A DNA stretch of 64,000 nt from a virus, in the IMG/VR virus record IMGVR_UViG_3300030329_006012, positions 1-64,000 of that record, one strand, 5' to 3'. The notes under the pieces were generated by a model that saw only the letters and a list, made by a program, of their open reading frames with translations, had not been told where the DNA came from and did no database searches. Within the stretch, counting starts at the first letter, position 1. Each line of letters starts with the position of its first letter. This document shows, piece after piece, positions 8,294-15,293 of this stretch. The position numbers and the translations under genes were made by a program.

Positions 8294-9021
8294 AAGTTCA
8301 TAAAAAATGGCTCACAAAAAATAAAAAAGATCAAACCAAAGAAAATAAGGATAAGTTTGTTTTTACAAATAATCACGGCTGTGCATTTTTGAAAGCTGAT
8401 TTTATGTCATCCCTAGATTCGAATTCAAAACTGAAAATGATGGAGATAGGCTGTCAGGAAGGGAACGTCTCGATTAAATTGATAAAAGAATATCTTCGAC
8501 ACAGTGACAGCAGGATGTATTGTCTTGATCTGTTTCCTCCTGACAAGCTCGGCATGGAGAGAAATTTTGATCACAACATCAGCTTGTTGGGCGATGATGC
8601 AAGCAAGGTAATCAAGTGTTCGGGCCCCTCATGGAAGAGTTTAAGAAATTTAAGTACAGAAGAAAACTTTGAAAGTTTTGATCTGATCTATGTTGATGGT
8701 TGGCATGGAGCACACGGTGTGCTGGACGATGCTGTCTTGTCTTGGAAGTTATTAAAGGTGGGGGGCTTTTTAGTGTTTGATGATTATTCTTGGTCCAAGG
8801 CCGGCATGAAAGATTTCCGCAAACCTAAACTAGCTATTGATTCTTTTATAAAAATCTTTAAGATTTTCTTTAATGAAACTAAAGCAGGCAATCAAAAGTG
8901 TTTTAAAAAGACAGTTTCAAACGACATGGAAATCAGACGCTGCCAAGAGAAGGGCGGCTCTGATGAGCTTTCGTCAAAATACTTTGTAGATTTAAAAGAG
9001 GGGGATAGTTATGAGCAATAA
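8290..9021 (+). CDS. class I SAM-dependent methyltransferase, Methyltransf_24-like
   Basis: A 243-aa protein starting with ATG overlapping the upstream stop. The lysine-rich first 25 residues precede a SAM-binding strand and loop, MMEIGCQEGNVSIKLI, then MYCLDLFPP (motif II), FDLIYVDGWHGAHGV (motif IV, with the D-G-x-H pattern of the Methyltransf_24 type) and GGFLVFDDYSWSK. This subgroup is common in glycan clusters and methylates sugars or related small molecules. The substrate is unknown. It is the second methyltransferase in the cassette, so two methyl groups or two different sites may be modified. Confidence 0.75.
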   Translation: MKVHKKWLTKNKKDQTKENKDKFVFTNNHGCAFLKADFMSSLDSNSKLKMMEIGCQEGNVSIKLIKEYLRHSDSRMYCLDLFPPDKLGMERNFDHNISLLGDDASKVIKCSGPSWKSLRNLSTEENFESFDLIYVDGWHGAHGVLDDAVLSWKLLKVGGFLVFDDYSWSKAGMKDFRKPKLAIDSFIKIFKIFFNETKAGNQKCFKKTVSNDMEIRRCQEKGGSDELSSKYFVDLKEGDSYEQ

Positions 9022-9808
9022 AGTTTGGATACTAGGGCCCTGTTCAATCGAGAATGAGGAATTATATTTTTCAACATACGAAAAACTAGCCTCCTTCATG
9101 GGAGATAGGGACTGGTACTATAAGGCATCATTTGATAAGGCAAATAGAACATCTCTCACCGGCGGCCGAGGACCAGGACTAGAAAAGAGTATAGAAATCT
9201 TTGAGGATCTAAAAGATAAACACCCAGAAGCAAAGCTTCTCACGGATGTTCACGAAACATGGCAAGTTGAAAAACTTGCACACGTCATCGACTGCGTTCA
9301 AATCCCGGCATTTCTCTGTAGGCAAACAGACTTGATTGTTGAGTGCGCGAAAAGTTTCAGCAAGGTGAATATTAAAAAAGGGCAATGGATAGGCCCAAAC
9401 AATCTAATAAAATCGGTTGACAAGGTAAAAAATGTTAACCCTGAATGTGAGGCGTGGATCTGTGATCGTGGAACAAACTTTGGATATAATGACTTGTTTG
9501 TTAATTTTGGCATTGTCGATGAACTCAAAAAGCATTATGATAAGGTCTTAATAGATTGCACACACTCAATACAGAGATCGAGAGCTATATATGGCACACA
9601 GGGAGACCGCCGACTGGCAGAGAGGTACCTTCTCTCTTCTGATGTCTTTGGATACGATGGTGTTTTTGCAGAGGTCCACCCAGACCCACCATCAGCCGTC
9701 TCTGACGGAGACTGCCAGATCTACTTAGACAAAATCGAAGGCTTGATAAGAAGGTCGGAAACCATTTCGCGTGTAGTTGCCGAGAAAGATCGCGCCCGTG
9801 AGGAATAA
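9011..9808 (+). CDS. kdsA: 3-deoxy-D-manno-octulosonate 8-phosphate synthase
   Basis: A 265-aa protein, close to the usual KdsA length. Diagnostic segments are GPCSIEN near the N-terminus, KASFDKANRTS, RGPGLEKSIEI, LTDVHE, VIDCVQIPAFLCRQTDLIV and VNIKKGQW, all in the KdsA order. The reaction condenses phosphoenolpyruvate and arabinose 5-phosphate to KDO-8-phosphate in the cytoplasm. The cysteine in GPCSIEN sits at the metal-ligand position of metal-dependent KdsA. No KdsD isomerase is seen here, so arabinose 5-phosphate would come from the host. It overlaps the methyltransferase upstream and the sulfotransferase-like gene downstream. Of all genes in the cassette this assignment is the surest. 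Confidence 0.9.
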   Translation: MSNKVWILGPCSIENEELYFSTYEKLASFMGDRDWYYKASFDKANRTSLTGGRGPGLEKSIEIFEDLKDKHPEAKLLTDVHETWQVEKLAHVIDCVQIPAFLCRQTDLIVECAKSFSKVNIKKGQWIGPNNLIKSVDKVKNVNPECEAWICDRGTNFGYNDLFVNFGIVDELKKHYDKVLIDCTHSIQRSRAIYGTQGDRRLAERYLLSSDVFGYDGVFAEVHPDPPSAVSDGDCQIYLDKIEGLIRRSETISRVVAEKDRAREE

Positions 9809-10367
9809 GATTCATATCGGATACCACAAGTGTGGGTCGACTTTTTTGCAGAAGCTGATTTTTCCTTGTGTGCCGACCTACGAGGGTAGACTTTATGGAA
9901 AAGGTCATGCTAGGTGCAATTTCAGGAAGTTTTACAAAAAAGGCTTCAAAGAAACTTGCCGAGCGATAGAGAAGCACTACTCCAATAGGGAGGGCGTGTT
10001 TATATCTCATGAGGGATTTTCTAGCCTAAGACACCAGCATTTGTTTGAGATTTTAGGTGATGACTGGGATGTTTTGGTGGTGAAAAGAAATTTGCACGAT
10101 CTCATACAAAGCCGTCTCCGCCACAAACCGCACGACTTTTTTCTCTATGACAAAATTAAGCGCGGCACCATCGATGCGGAGGTGAAGCGTTTTTACGATC
10201 CGGAAAGTCTAAAGAAAGGGTTCAGCCACCTTACGGTATTATCCTTCGAAAAGCTTTTTTCAGGGGAAAAGGAAGAGCTTGATAGGTTATCTAAATATCT
10301 GGGCCACGACATAGGGCCCATTTTCCGAGAAAATATTAGTCGAAGAAAGAACTCAAGAAAGAAATAA
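9798..10367 (+). CDS. sulfotransferase-like protein
   Basis: A 189-aa protein if translation starts at GTG 9798, which overlaps the kdsA stop; a TTG at 9777 would add seven residues. The N-terminus HIGYHKCGSTFLQKLIF looks like the PAPS 5'-phosphosulfate loop of sulfotransferases (a H-K-x-G-S/T-T-x-L-Q pattern). The VVKRNLHDLIQSRL segment matches the 3'-phosphate-binding R and S positions. It is short for the family but contains both motifs. It would move sulfate from PAPS to a sugar hydroxyl. As a cytoplasmic enzyme in a glycan operon it may sulfate the glycan made by the preceding genes. Confidence 0.6.
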   Translation: MRNKIHIGYHKCGSTFLQKLIFPCVPTYEGRLYGKGHARCNFRKFYKKGFKETCRAIEKHYSNREGVFISHEGFSSLRHQHLFEILGDDWDVLVVKRNLHDLIQSRLRHKPHDFFLYDKIKRGTIDAEVKRFYDPESLKKGFSHLTVLSFEKLFSGEKEELDRLSKYLGHDIGPIFRENISRRKNSRKK

Positions 10368-10373
10368 ACCATT

Positions 10374-11042
10374 ATGAGGGCTGAAGATATAAGTGAAAAA
10401 TTACAAGAAGATGGGTATGTGGTACTCCCCGACTATCTGAAGGGTAATCCCATGAAAGAACTTTTTTTTGAAGAGGTGGGGGACATTTTATCTAATTCAT
10501 CTGCCGACAAAGGATATAAGTTTGGAAAAGCAGAAAGAATTGGGTCTTTGAATAAGAATTCCAAGAATAGAATAGGAATGTCACATTGTTTTACAACCCC
10601 CCTTCTCGAAGAAGTTCGGAGGGGAAAATTTAAGGCAGATTGCAAATTCACTGAGATTTTTGTGACTCATGAGTTTACTGACGAGAATGGGCTGGAGAGG
10701 AACGGGTATTTACACTTTGATCGTATTTGGACTTTTAAGTATTTTTACTACATAACAGATACGAGAAGTCAGGCTGATGGGCCACTAACTGTTGTCCCCG
10801 GCTCCCATGTTTTGGGAAAGAAGCTGAGAAAGGCTCAGCTCGCCACTGGTGCCCCCTATAAAGAACAAAAAAATAGAATAGAAATTGATTTCCCACTTGT
10901 ATATGAAGAAATTAAATCAAAGAAGACACCGCTTTACGGGCCTGCAGGCACTCTTGTCATATTTGATACCGATGTTTTTCATATGGGCGGGACAGTAACT
11001 GCCGGCCACGAGAGGAAAGTGTGCCGACTGCACATGAGGTAG
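10374..11042 (+). CDS. PhyH-family Fe(II)/2-oxoglutarate dioxygenase
   Basis: A 222-aa protein. The metal triad is visible as H-x-D in YLHFDRIW and a distal His in FDTDVFHMGG, with a downstream R (RKVCRLH) that would bind 2-oxoglutarate. The DGPLTVVPGSH segment between them is typical of phytanoyl-CoA dioxygenase-like proteins. The enzyme should hydroxylate or otherwise oxidise a small molecule or sugar. The gene is not overlapped by its neighbours (six-base gap upstream), yet lies at the end of the same run. Marine phages often carry such genes, and the substrate is rarely known. Confidence 0.72.
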   Translation: MRAEDISEKLQEDGYVVLPDYLKGNPMKELFFEEVGDILSNSSADKGYKFGKAERIGSLNKNSKNRIGMSHCFTTPLLEEVRRGKFKADCKFTEIFVTHEFTDENGLERNGYLHFDRIWTFKYFYYITDTRSQADGPLTVVPGSHVLGKKLRKAQLATGAPYKEQKNRIEIDFPLVYEEIKSKKTPLYGPAGTLVIFDTDVFHMGGTVTAGHERKVCRLHMR

Positions 11043-11084
11043 AGGAGAATAATTATGAAATTATCAGATCAAGCAGTGGGATCA
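11043..11084 (+). repeat. direct repeat copy 1 (duplicated gene start)
   Basis: These 42 bases match 11433-11474 at 40 of 42 positions, offset by 390 bases. Each copy contains a ribosome binding site (AGGAGAATAA), the ATG and the first ten codons of the gene at 11445. The two differences are T/A just before the ATG and G/A in the eighth codon. The pair brackets the small HAD phosphatase gene. Confidence 0.9.
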
Positions 11085-11102
11085 CAGATATGTCCCCTCT
11101 AA
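11055..11102 (+). pseudogene. truncated duplicate of the 11445 gene start
   Basis: A 15-codon frame (MKLSDQAVGSQICPL, stop TAA) begins with the same residues as the 65-aa protein at 11445 (MKLSDQAMGS) and then diverges after codon ten. It keeps the same ribosome binding site, so it may still be translated. It is best read as a broken leftover of the host-phage gene after the phosphatase gene was inserted, not as a functional peptide. A leader-peptide role cannot be excluded. Confidence 0.75.
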
Positions 11103-11139
11103 TGTGGCAAAAAAAACTACAGAGAAGACTTGGGGAGTA

Positions 11140-11442
11140 ATGATCATATACGTTGACATCGATGAGACAATTTGTTTTTCTCCGGAAAGTAGAGATTATT
11201 CTATGGCTACCCCCATAGAAAAAAACATTAACAAAATAAACAAAATGTATGATAATGGAGATACAATAGTCTACTGGACAGCTCGTGGGACTCTCACTGG
11301 CAAAGATTGGAGAGGGGTGACAGAAGGGCAGTTTAAGAGGTGGGGTGTAAAATATCACGAACTGAAATTCGGAAAGCCGGCCTATGACCTGTTTATAGAT
11401 GACAAGAATATAAGTTCAGAAGAATTTTTTAAAGGAGAATAA
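11140..11442 (+). CDS. small HAD-type phosphatase-like protein
   Basis: A 100-aa protein from ATG 11140, chosen because GGGGAG lies five bases upstream and the HAD nucleophile motif then falls at the N-terminus (YVDIDETI, a DxDxT). Later segments are YWTARG (the motif II Thr/Ser region) and FIDDKN (the DD of motif IV). This compact arrangement is that of small capsule-type HAD phosphatases found in phages and glycan clusters. Its place after the KdsA cassette allows the speculation that it dephosphorylates a sugar phosphate, as KdsC does, but it is much shorter than KdsC. The flanking 42-bp duplication shows that it arrived by insertion. Confidence 0.72.
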   Translation: MIIYVDIDETICFSPESRDYSMATPIEKNINKINKMYDNGDTIVYWTARGTLTGKDWRGVTEGQFKRWGVKYHELKFGKPAYDLFIDDKNISSEEFFKGE

Positions 11443-11474
11443 TAATGAAATTATCAGATCAAGCAATGGGATCA
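11433..11474 (+). repeat. direct repeat copy 2 (start of the intact gene)
   Basis: This is the second copy of the repeat at 11043-11084, with two mismatches. It contains the functional ribosome binding site and start codon of the 65-aa gene at 11445. Its first ten bases overlap the last codons and stop of the phosphatase gene. Confidence 0.9.
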
Positions 11475-11642
11475 TTAATGATGGTCTTGCAAAAATGTTT
11501 AATGGAACAAAGCGATATCGTTCCAATGTTAAAGGAACTAGAATTTGTTCAGGACGGAGATGAACTCTCGGTCAAGAACCCGCCAACACTTCACTTTGAC
11601 GAAGAAAAATTGGACAAAAACACACTGGAAAACAATGCCTAA
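11445..11642 (+). CDS. unknown 65-aa protein
   Basis: I do not recognise this small acidic protein. It has an N-terminal amphipathic stretch (KLSDQAMGSLMMVLQKCLMEQ) and an acidic C-terminal half ending ...LHFDEEKLDKNTLENNA. A clear AGGAG precedes its ATG, and its end overlaps the zinc-ribbon gene by eight bases. A truncated copy of its first ten codons lies 390 bases upstream. Coupling to small genes leading to gp55 suggests a phage-specific accessory role in the late-regulator block. Confidence 0.6.
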   Translation: MKLSDQAMGSLMMVLQKCLMEQSDIVPMLKELEFVQDGDELSVKNPPTLHFDEEKLDKNTLENNA

Positions 11643-11892
11643 ATATGTTTATGAATGCACTGAGTGCGGTTTCGTCAAGGAGGTCGTCCACTCTATGAAA
11701 GAAAAGCTTAAAGATTGTGAAGAATGTGATACAATAGAGGTACTTAGGAGAGTTCCTTCGTTCACCCTATCTATTGGACCTGGTGTTTCTACATCTAGTG
11801 GGACAAGAGTAAAGGATTTTATTGAAGAAACTCGTTCTGAACTTAAGAAAGAGAAAAAGGAATTGCAGAGAAAAGAGTATTCTAATGATTGA
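11635..11892 (+). CDS. FmdB-like zinc-ribbon protein
   Basis: An 85-aa protein. The ATG at 11635 overlaps the previous stop; it was chosen over an upstream start since it begins exactly at the zinc ribbon (PKYVYECTECGF). Cysteines form C-x2-C and, after about 20 residues, C-x2-C (DCEECD), as in the FmdB-type putative regulatory proteins found in bacteria and phages. The C-terminal third is a lysine- and glutamate-rich helix. Binding of nucleic acid or a protein partner is possible. There is no direct clue to its target. Confidence 0.68.
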   Translation: MPKYVYECTECGFVKEVVHSMKEKLKDCEECDTIEVLRRVPSFTLSIGPGVSTSSGTRVKDFIEETRSELKKEKKELQRKEYSND

Positions 11893-12220
11893 AATTATTT
11901 TAGTAGCTTCGGTTATTTTTAATTTAGCACTTATGTGGTATGGTTATCTTCTTTTGAGGAAAGTAATATACGTCTCAGGTAATACGTCGGAGATAATTGG
12001 TGCTGTTGATAAATACCGAGACCACCTCAACGGTGTTTTCGAATTAGAGATGTTTTATGGAGATGAAACACTCCAATCTCTATTGGAGCACACCAGTGAC
12101 CTGTCCACTTTCTTAGGAGAATGCGAACAAGCATATGGAATGACTGAAAGTGAGTATGGGAATTATGTCGAAAGTGTCCAAGAAGAAGAAGCGGCGCCGG
12201 ATGAGCAGGGGCGGGGGTAA
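11885..12220 (+). CDS. small membrane-anchored protein, unknown
   Basis: A 111-aa protein from ATG 11885, which overlaps the previous stop. Residues 1-25 (IEIILVASVIFNLALMWYGYLLL) form one clear transmembrane helix or uncleaved signal anchor with no charged residues. The remainder is soluble and acidic, with a probable helical region. Its last 56 bases overlap the N-terminus of the gp55 gene in another frame. The function is not recognisable. Confidence 0.6.
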   Translation: MIEIILVASVIFNLALMWYGYLLLRKVIYVSGNTSEIIGAVDKYRDHLNGVFELEMFYGDETLQSLLEHTSDLSTFLGECEQAYGMTESEYGNYVESVQEEEAAPDEQGRG

Positions 12221-12881
12221 AGCCTATTTCACGAAGGTGCATGAAGATGCAATCGTAAAATATGCCTTATCTAACTCTAGAGAAGAAAAAACAAAGTTAT
12301 ATGTAGATTTAATTAATCCGGCCTTCAACGAGATGGTCGATAAGATAGTATATACATACAAGTTCACAAACCTACCAAACATTGACGACCTAAAAGCCGA
12401 GTGCAAAGTCTGGCTTACAACCATTCTGGACAAATTCGATCCAGCAAAAGGCTCAAAGGCTTTTTCCTACTTCTCGGTTATAACGAAGAACTGGTTCATT
12501 CATAAGGTCAAACGTACAGCCCTCCAAAACAAGAGAGAGGTCTACTATGATGAAATTCCAAAAGACATGGAACAACATCATTTGTCTACCACAAACATGT
12601 ATTTTGAAATCAGAGAGGCCAACGAGTTTTGGAAATATCTCTGGGGAGAAATAGAAGAGTGGGAAAAACATGCCACTAAGCCGAATGAGAAGAAGGTTCT
12701 TGATGCTATAAGAATTCTCCTTGCAGACCCCGACGCTATCGAAATTTTTAATAAGAAAGCTATTTATTTCTACATAAGAGAAATTACTGGACTCAACACA
12801 AAACAGGTTGTTAGTAGTTTGAATAAGGTTCGGACAAGATATCGAACTTTTAAGTCCAAGTGGAATGAGGGAAAAATTTGA
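12165..12881 (+). CDS. late-transcription sigma factor, T4 gp55-like
   Basis: A 238-aa protein, somewhat longer than T4 gp55. The ATG at 12165 gives a basic N-terminus (SKVSKKKKRRRM); ATGs at 12150 and 12200 are alternatives. The core LKAECKVWLTTILDKFDPAKG followed by KAFSYFSVITKNWFIHKVKR is the sigma region 2-like -10 recognition segment that T4 gp55 homologs share. The protein should direct host RNA polymerase to late promoters, switching on the head and tail genes around it. It overlaps the preceding gene by 56 bases, an unusually long overlap. The identification is by pattern; no region 4 is expected in this family. Confidence 0.78.
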   Translation: MSKVSKKKKRRRMSRGGGKAYFTKVHEDAIVKYALSNSREEKTKLYVDLINPAFNEMVDKIVYTYKFTNLPNIDDLKAECKVWLTTILDKFDPAKGSKAFSYFSVITKNWFIHKVKRTALQNKREVYYDEIPKDMEQHHLSTTNMYFEIREANEFWKYLWGEIEEWEKHATKPNEKKVLDAIRILLADPDAIEIFNKKAIYFYIREITGLNTKQVVSSLNKVRTRYRTFKSKWNEGKI

Positions 12882-12883
12882 CC

Positions 12884-13177
12884 ATGAGAAGCGATTTAGA
12901 GGAACAACTAGAAAAGGCACTCGACAATGTGAACGAGGACAGGGACGTAACGAAGAGGCTACTCAATGATCTTATTGATTATATCTCAGTATCTAACGAG
13001 CGCCATGTCGAGGCCGGAGCAATTGCAGCAAAGTACGTAGAAACACTTCAGCGTTCAAACGAGCAGGTTGTTAAGGTTGCCGGAATAATCCAGAGAGCCA
13101 CAGCGAACAAAGGCTCAGAAGGGCTAAGCAAAGAGGAAAAGGACGACCTTTTCGAACTCATCAGCGGGGACGGCTAA
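12884..13177 (+). CDS. unknown 97-aa helical protein after gp55
   Basis: A short, probably all-helical protein with heptad-like spacing through its first 70 residues (for example LEEQLEKALDNVNEDRD). The start is uncertain: ATG 12884 is 12 bases from AGGG, while TTG 12878 has ideal spacing and would add two residues. It lies three bases after the gp55 stop. The position invites comparison with small late-transcription partners such as T4 gp33, but I see no sequence motif to support that. It ends one base before the baseplate peptidase gene. Confidence 0.6.
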   Translation: MRSDLEEQLEKALDNVNEDRDVTKRLLNDLIDYISVSNERHVEAGAIAAKYVETLQRSNEQVVKVAGIIQRATANKGSEGLSKEEKDDLFELISGDG

Positions 13178-13178
13178 A

Positions 13179-14339
13179 GTGGGTGTAAAAAGAAATTCCT
13201 TGCAGGGACTTGACGCTCTCATAAATATTGCCTCTGGTACACCTACCGGCGGCAGCACAGACGATTTAGGCGAAGGACAGGTTTATGTTGCAAAGATAAT
13301 TAAAGAAGTCCCTCCTACCGATCCGAATAACCCCCACCTGATTCAACGCATTGGTTCCCTATCGCCTGCACCAGCCAAGTTATATAAAATAAAAATTCAA
13401 GAAGAGCTCGGAAACTCCATCACTGGTACCGAGCTTTTGCTCACAGAACCAGAAGAACTAAAAGATGTCACCTCACAGGGCCTTTCTACCGTCGATGTGG
13501 GGAATTTTGTACTTAACATGCTCCCAGAGGGGATCTATATGGTGGAGTCCGAACAGCAAGAGCCACCTGGCATTGGCGATGAGGTATATGCCACTGCTGA
13601 TGGCGGTATCGAAGGCCGCTACTTGTTGGCAAATAAAGAGGGGAAGCAAAAGACAGATCAGGGCGGCTACGGGGTCTACGATCCAAAGACGGGAACTTGG
13701 TCCTCCCCAAGCCAATCATTCACTGACGAGAACGGAAACCCAATAGCGGCAGAAGATAGGAAGAACAACCTTCTGAGCTTCGTTAAAGAAGTTATGGTTC
13801 CATCCGCAATCAGGATAACATCAGACTACGCTAAAAGAACGCACCCTGTTACTGGTGATCCTGCAAAGCATCATTATGGTGTTGATGTTGGCGTTGGCGG
13901 AGCTACCGGTGTTAAGCTTTACGCCCCGCGCAAAGGAAAAATTACAGTTGCGAAATTTCAAGACGAGGCGGGCTCCTATTGGGCAAATGGCAATTATATA
14001 AAATTAAGACATGATGATGGCAACGAATCAGTGTTCCTCCATCTCCAGACAATATCCGACAAGATTAGGCCAATTGACGGCACACCGGAAGTTATCACCA
14101 GCCCAGAGCAGATACCGCTTAACCAGAAGTCAGCGGCGCCATTTTCTCAAAGAGCCGGCGAGCAACGAAGTGGCGGCCGCCCAAAGCTCGGAGTGGTCAC
14201 TGTAGAAAAAGGAGATCTTTTGGGAACAATAGGCACCTCTGGCCGAAGCACAGGAATTCACCTCCACTGGCAATTTTCTTCTCAGGCCGATCCATATGCT
14301 ATCGTATTCGGCCAATGGAAGACGGAACCCTCCGTATAG
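13179..14339 (+). CDS. baseplate hub-like protein with M23 peptidase domain
   Basis: A 386-aa protein with GTG start. Residues 30-155 are beta-rich and may form an OB-type fold like T4 gp5 (inference). Residues about 200-380 are an M23 (LytM-type) endopeptidase: H-x3-D in HHYGVDVGV near residue 230 and the H-x-H of GIHLHWQF near 361, separated by a YAPRKGKI and GTSGRSTG framework. These are the zinc ligands that cut peptide cross-links in peptidoglycan. The usual T4 hub lysozyme is a glycosidase, so this phage seems to use a peptidase for cell-wall penetration. It opens the baseplate module. A separate lysis role is less likely. Confidence 0.75.
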   Translation: MGVKRNSLQGLDALINIASGTPTGGSTDDLGEGQVYVAKIIKEVPPTDPNNPHLIQRIGSLSPAPAKLYKIKIQEELGNSITGTELLLTEPEELKDVTSQGLSTVDVGNFVLNMLPEGIYMVESEQQEPPGIGDEVYATADGGIEGRYLLANKEGKQKTDQGGYGVYDPKTGTWSSPSQSFTDENGNPIAAEDRKNNLLSFVKEVMVPSAIRITSDYAKRTHPVTGDPAKHHYGVDVGVGGATGVKLYAPRKGKITVAKFQDEAGSYWANGNYIKLRHDDGNESVFLHLQTISDKIRPIDGTPEVITSPEQIPLNQKSAAPFSQRAGEQRSGGRPKLGVVTVEKGDLLGTIGTSGRSTGIHLHWQFSSQADPYAIVFGQWKTEPSV

Positions 14340-14348
14340 GTACAAAAC

Positions 14349-15278
14349 ATGGCAAACACAAACTACAAATTACCCCACGAGGCCGAGAGGCGAAAAGATA
14401 TCCTCACCGGCAACAAAGATCTTGACGACGAGCGCATCCATATTAATAAAAACAGGCACGAGAACCAGCCAAGAGTTGCAAGAACTGAAAACGACTACAT
14501 TATTGAAAATAGACACAATGCGAGCATTGTTCTTGGTAGAGACTATGAATATGATGATTTAAATGACACCTCCATTGGGATGGTGGACATATCTGCAGGC
14601 CGCACAGGGAATATGGATGATGGAGAGAGGTCTGGAGGAAGTCTGATTTCGGATGCAGCAAAAATTTATATCAGCCAAAAGACGGACATAGACAGGCTTT
14701 ACGGCTTTACCCCCAAGAAGTCCTCCACAAGCCGCTCCGCCATCGGCATTAAGGCAGATGCTGTTCGTGTTATATCCAGAGACCCATCTGCCGGCATAAA
14801 GCTGATTGTCCAGCCAGACTCCTTTGGGTCAACAGCAGGCAAAAACTCTCAAGGAGGTTCGGCGACTGGCGTCCAAGGCGGCGTTGAGATCTTGGGTCCA
14901 GGCAAGGAGATTTCCCAACCGATGGTAAAATCAGATGACCTTGCGAAGTCTCTAGCCAAGCTCGTCAATTATATCGAGCAGATAGAGATTATGGTTTGGG
15001 ATTTCGTCAGCTATCAAAAGAAATTCAACAGCGCCGTATCACAGGCGACTGACATCGAGGCGTTTTATGCACAGAAGGGAATTCCAGACCCACTGTTACT
15101 TAAAGCAAAGGCACGAAATTCACTAGATTTATTCTCATATGTAGAATCCAGCGGGAGATCCATAAGATCTAAACTAGAGAAATACAAGACCAACGATTTG
15201 GGCGTAGACGCAGACGGAGAGAAAGCAGTAAAAACGAGTAAAGCCGTATTCTCTAGTAAGTACCACAAACTGAACTAG
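14349..15278 (+). CDS. baseplate-associated structural protein
   Basis: A 309-aa protein without a known enzymatic motif. The central SAIGIKADAVRVISRDPSAGIKLIV looks like a beta-structured segment that recurs in virion proteins of T4-like marine phages; that comparison is from memory. The C-terminal 100 residues are helical, with a MVWDFVSYQKKFNSAV region. The location between the hub peptidase and the giant baseplate protein suggests hub or spike assembly. It is followed by a short gap (15279-15293) with a GTATTTAT element. Confidence 0.62.
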   Translation: MANTNYKLPHEAERRKDILTGNKDLDDERIHINKNRHENQPRVARTENDYIIENRHNASIVLGRDYEYDDLNDTSIGMVDISAGRTGNMDDGERSGGSLISDAAKIYISQKTDIDRLYGFTPKKSSTSRSAIGIKADAVRVISRDPSAGIKLIVQPDSFGSTAGKNSQGGSATGVQGGVEILGPGKEISQPMVKSDDLAKSLAKLVNYIEQIEIMVWDFVSYQKKFNSAVSQATDIEAFYAQKGIPDPLLLKAKARNSLDLFSYVESSGRSIRSKLEKYKTNDLGVDADGEKAVKTSKAVFSSKYHKLN

Positions 15279-15293
15279 AGAGTATTTATATAT

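Noticed and set aside
12453-12920. 155-codon minus-strand frame opposite gp55
   Set aside because: No start context, and it covers gp55, which has clear family motifs.
12884-13177. T4 gp33-like late coactivator
   Set aside because: Only the position beside gp55 suggests it; no sequence motif supports the name.
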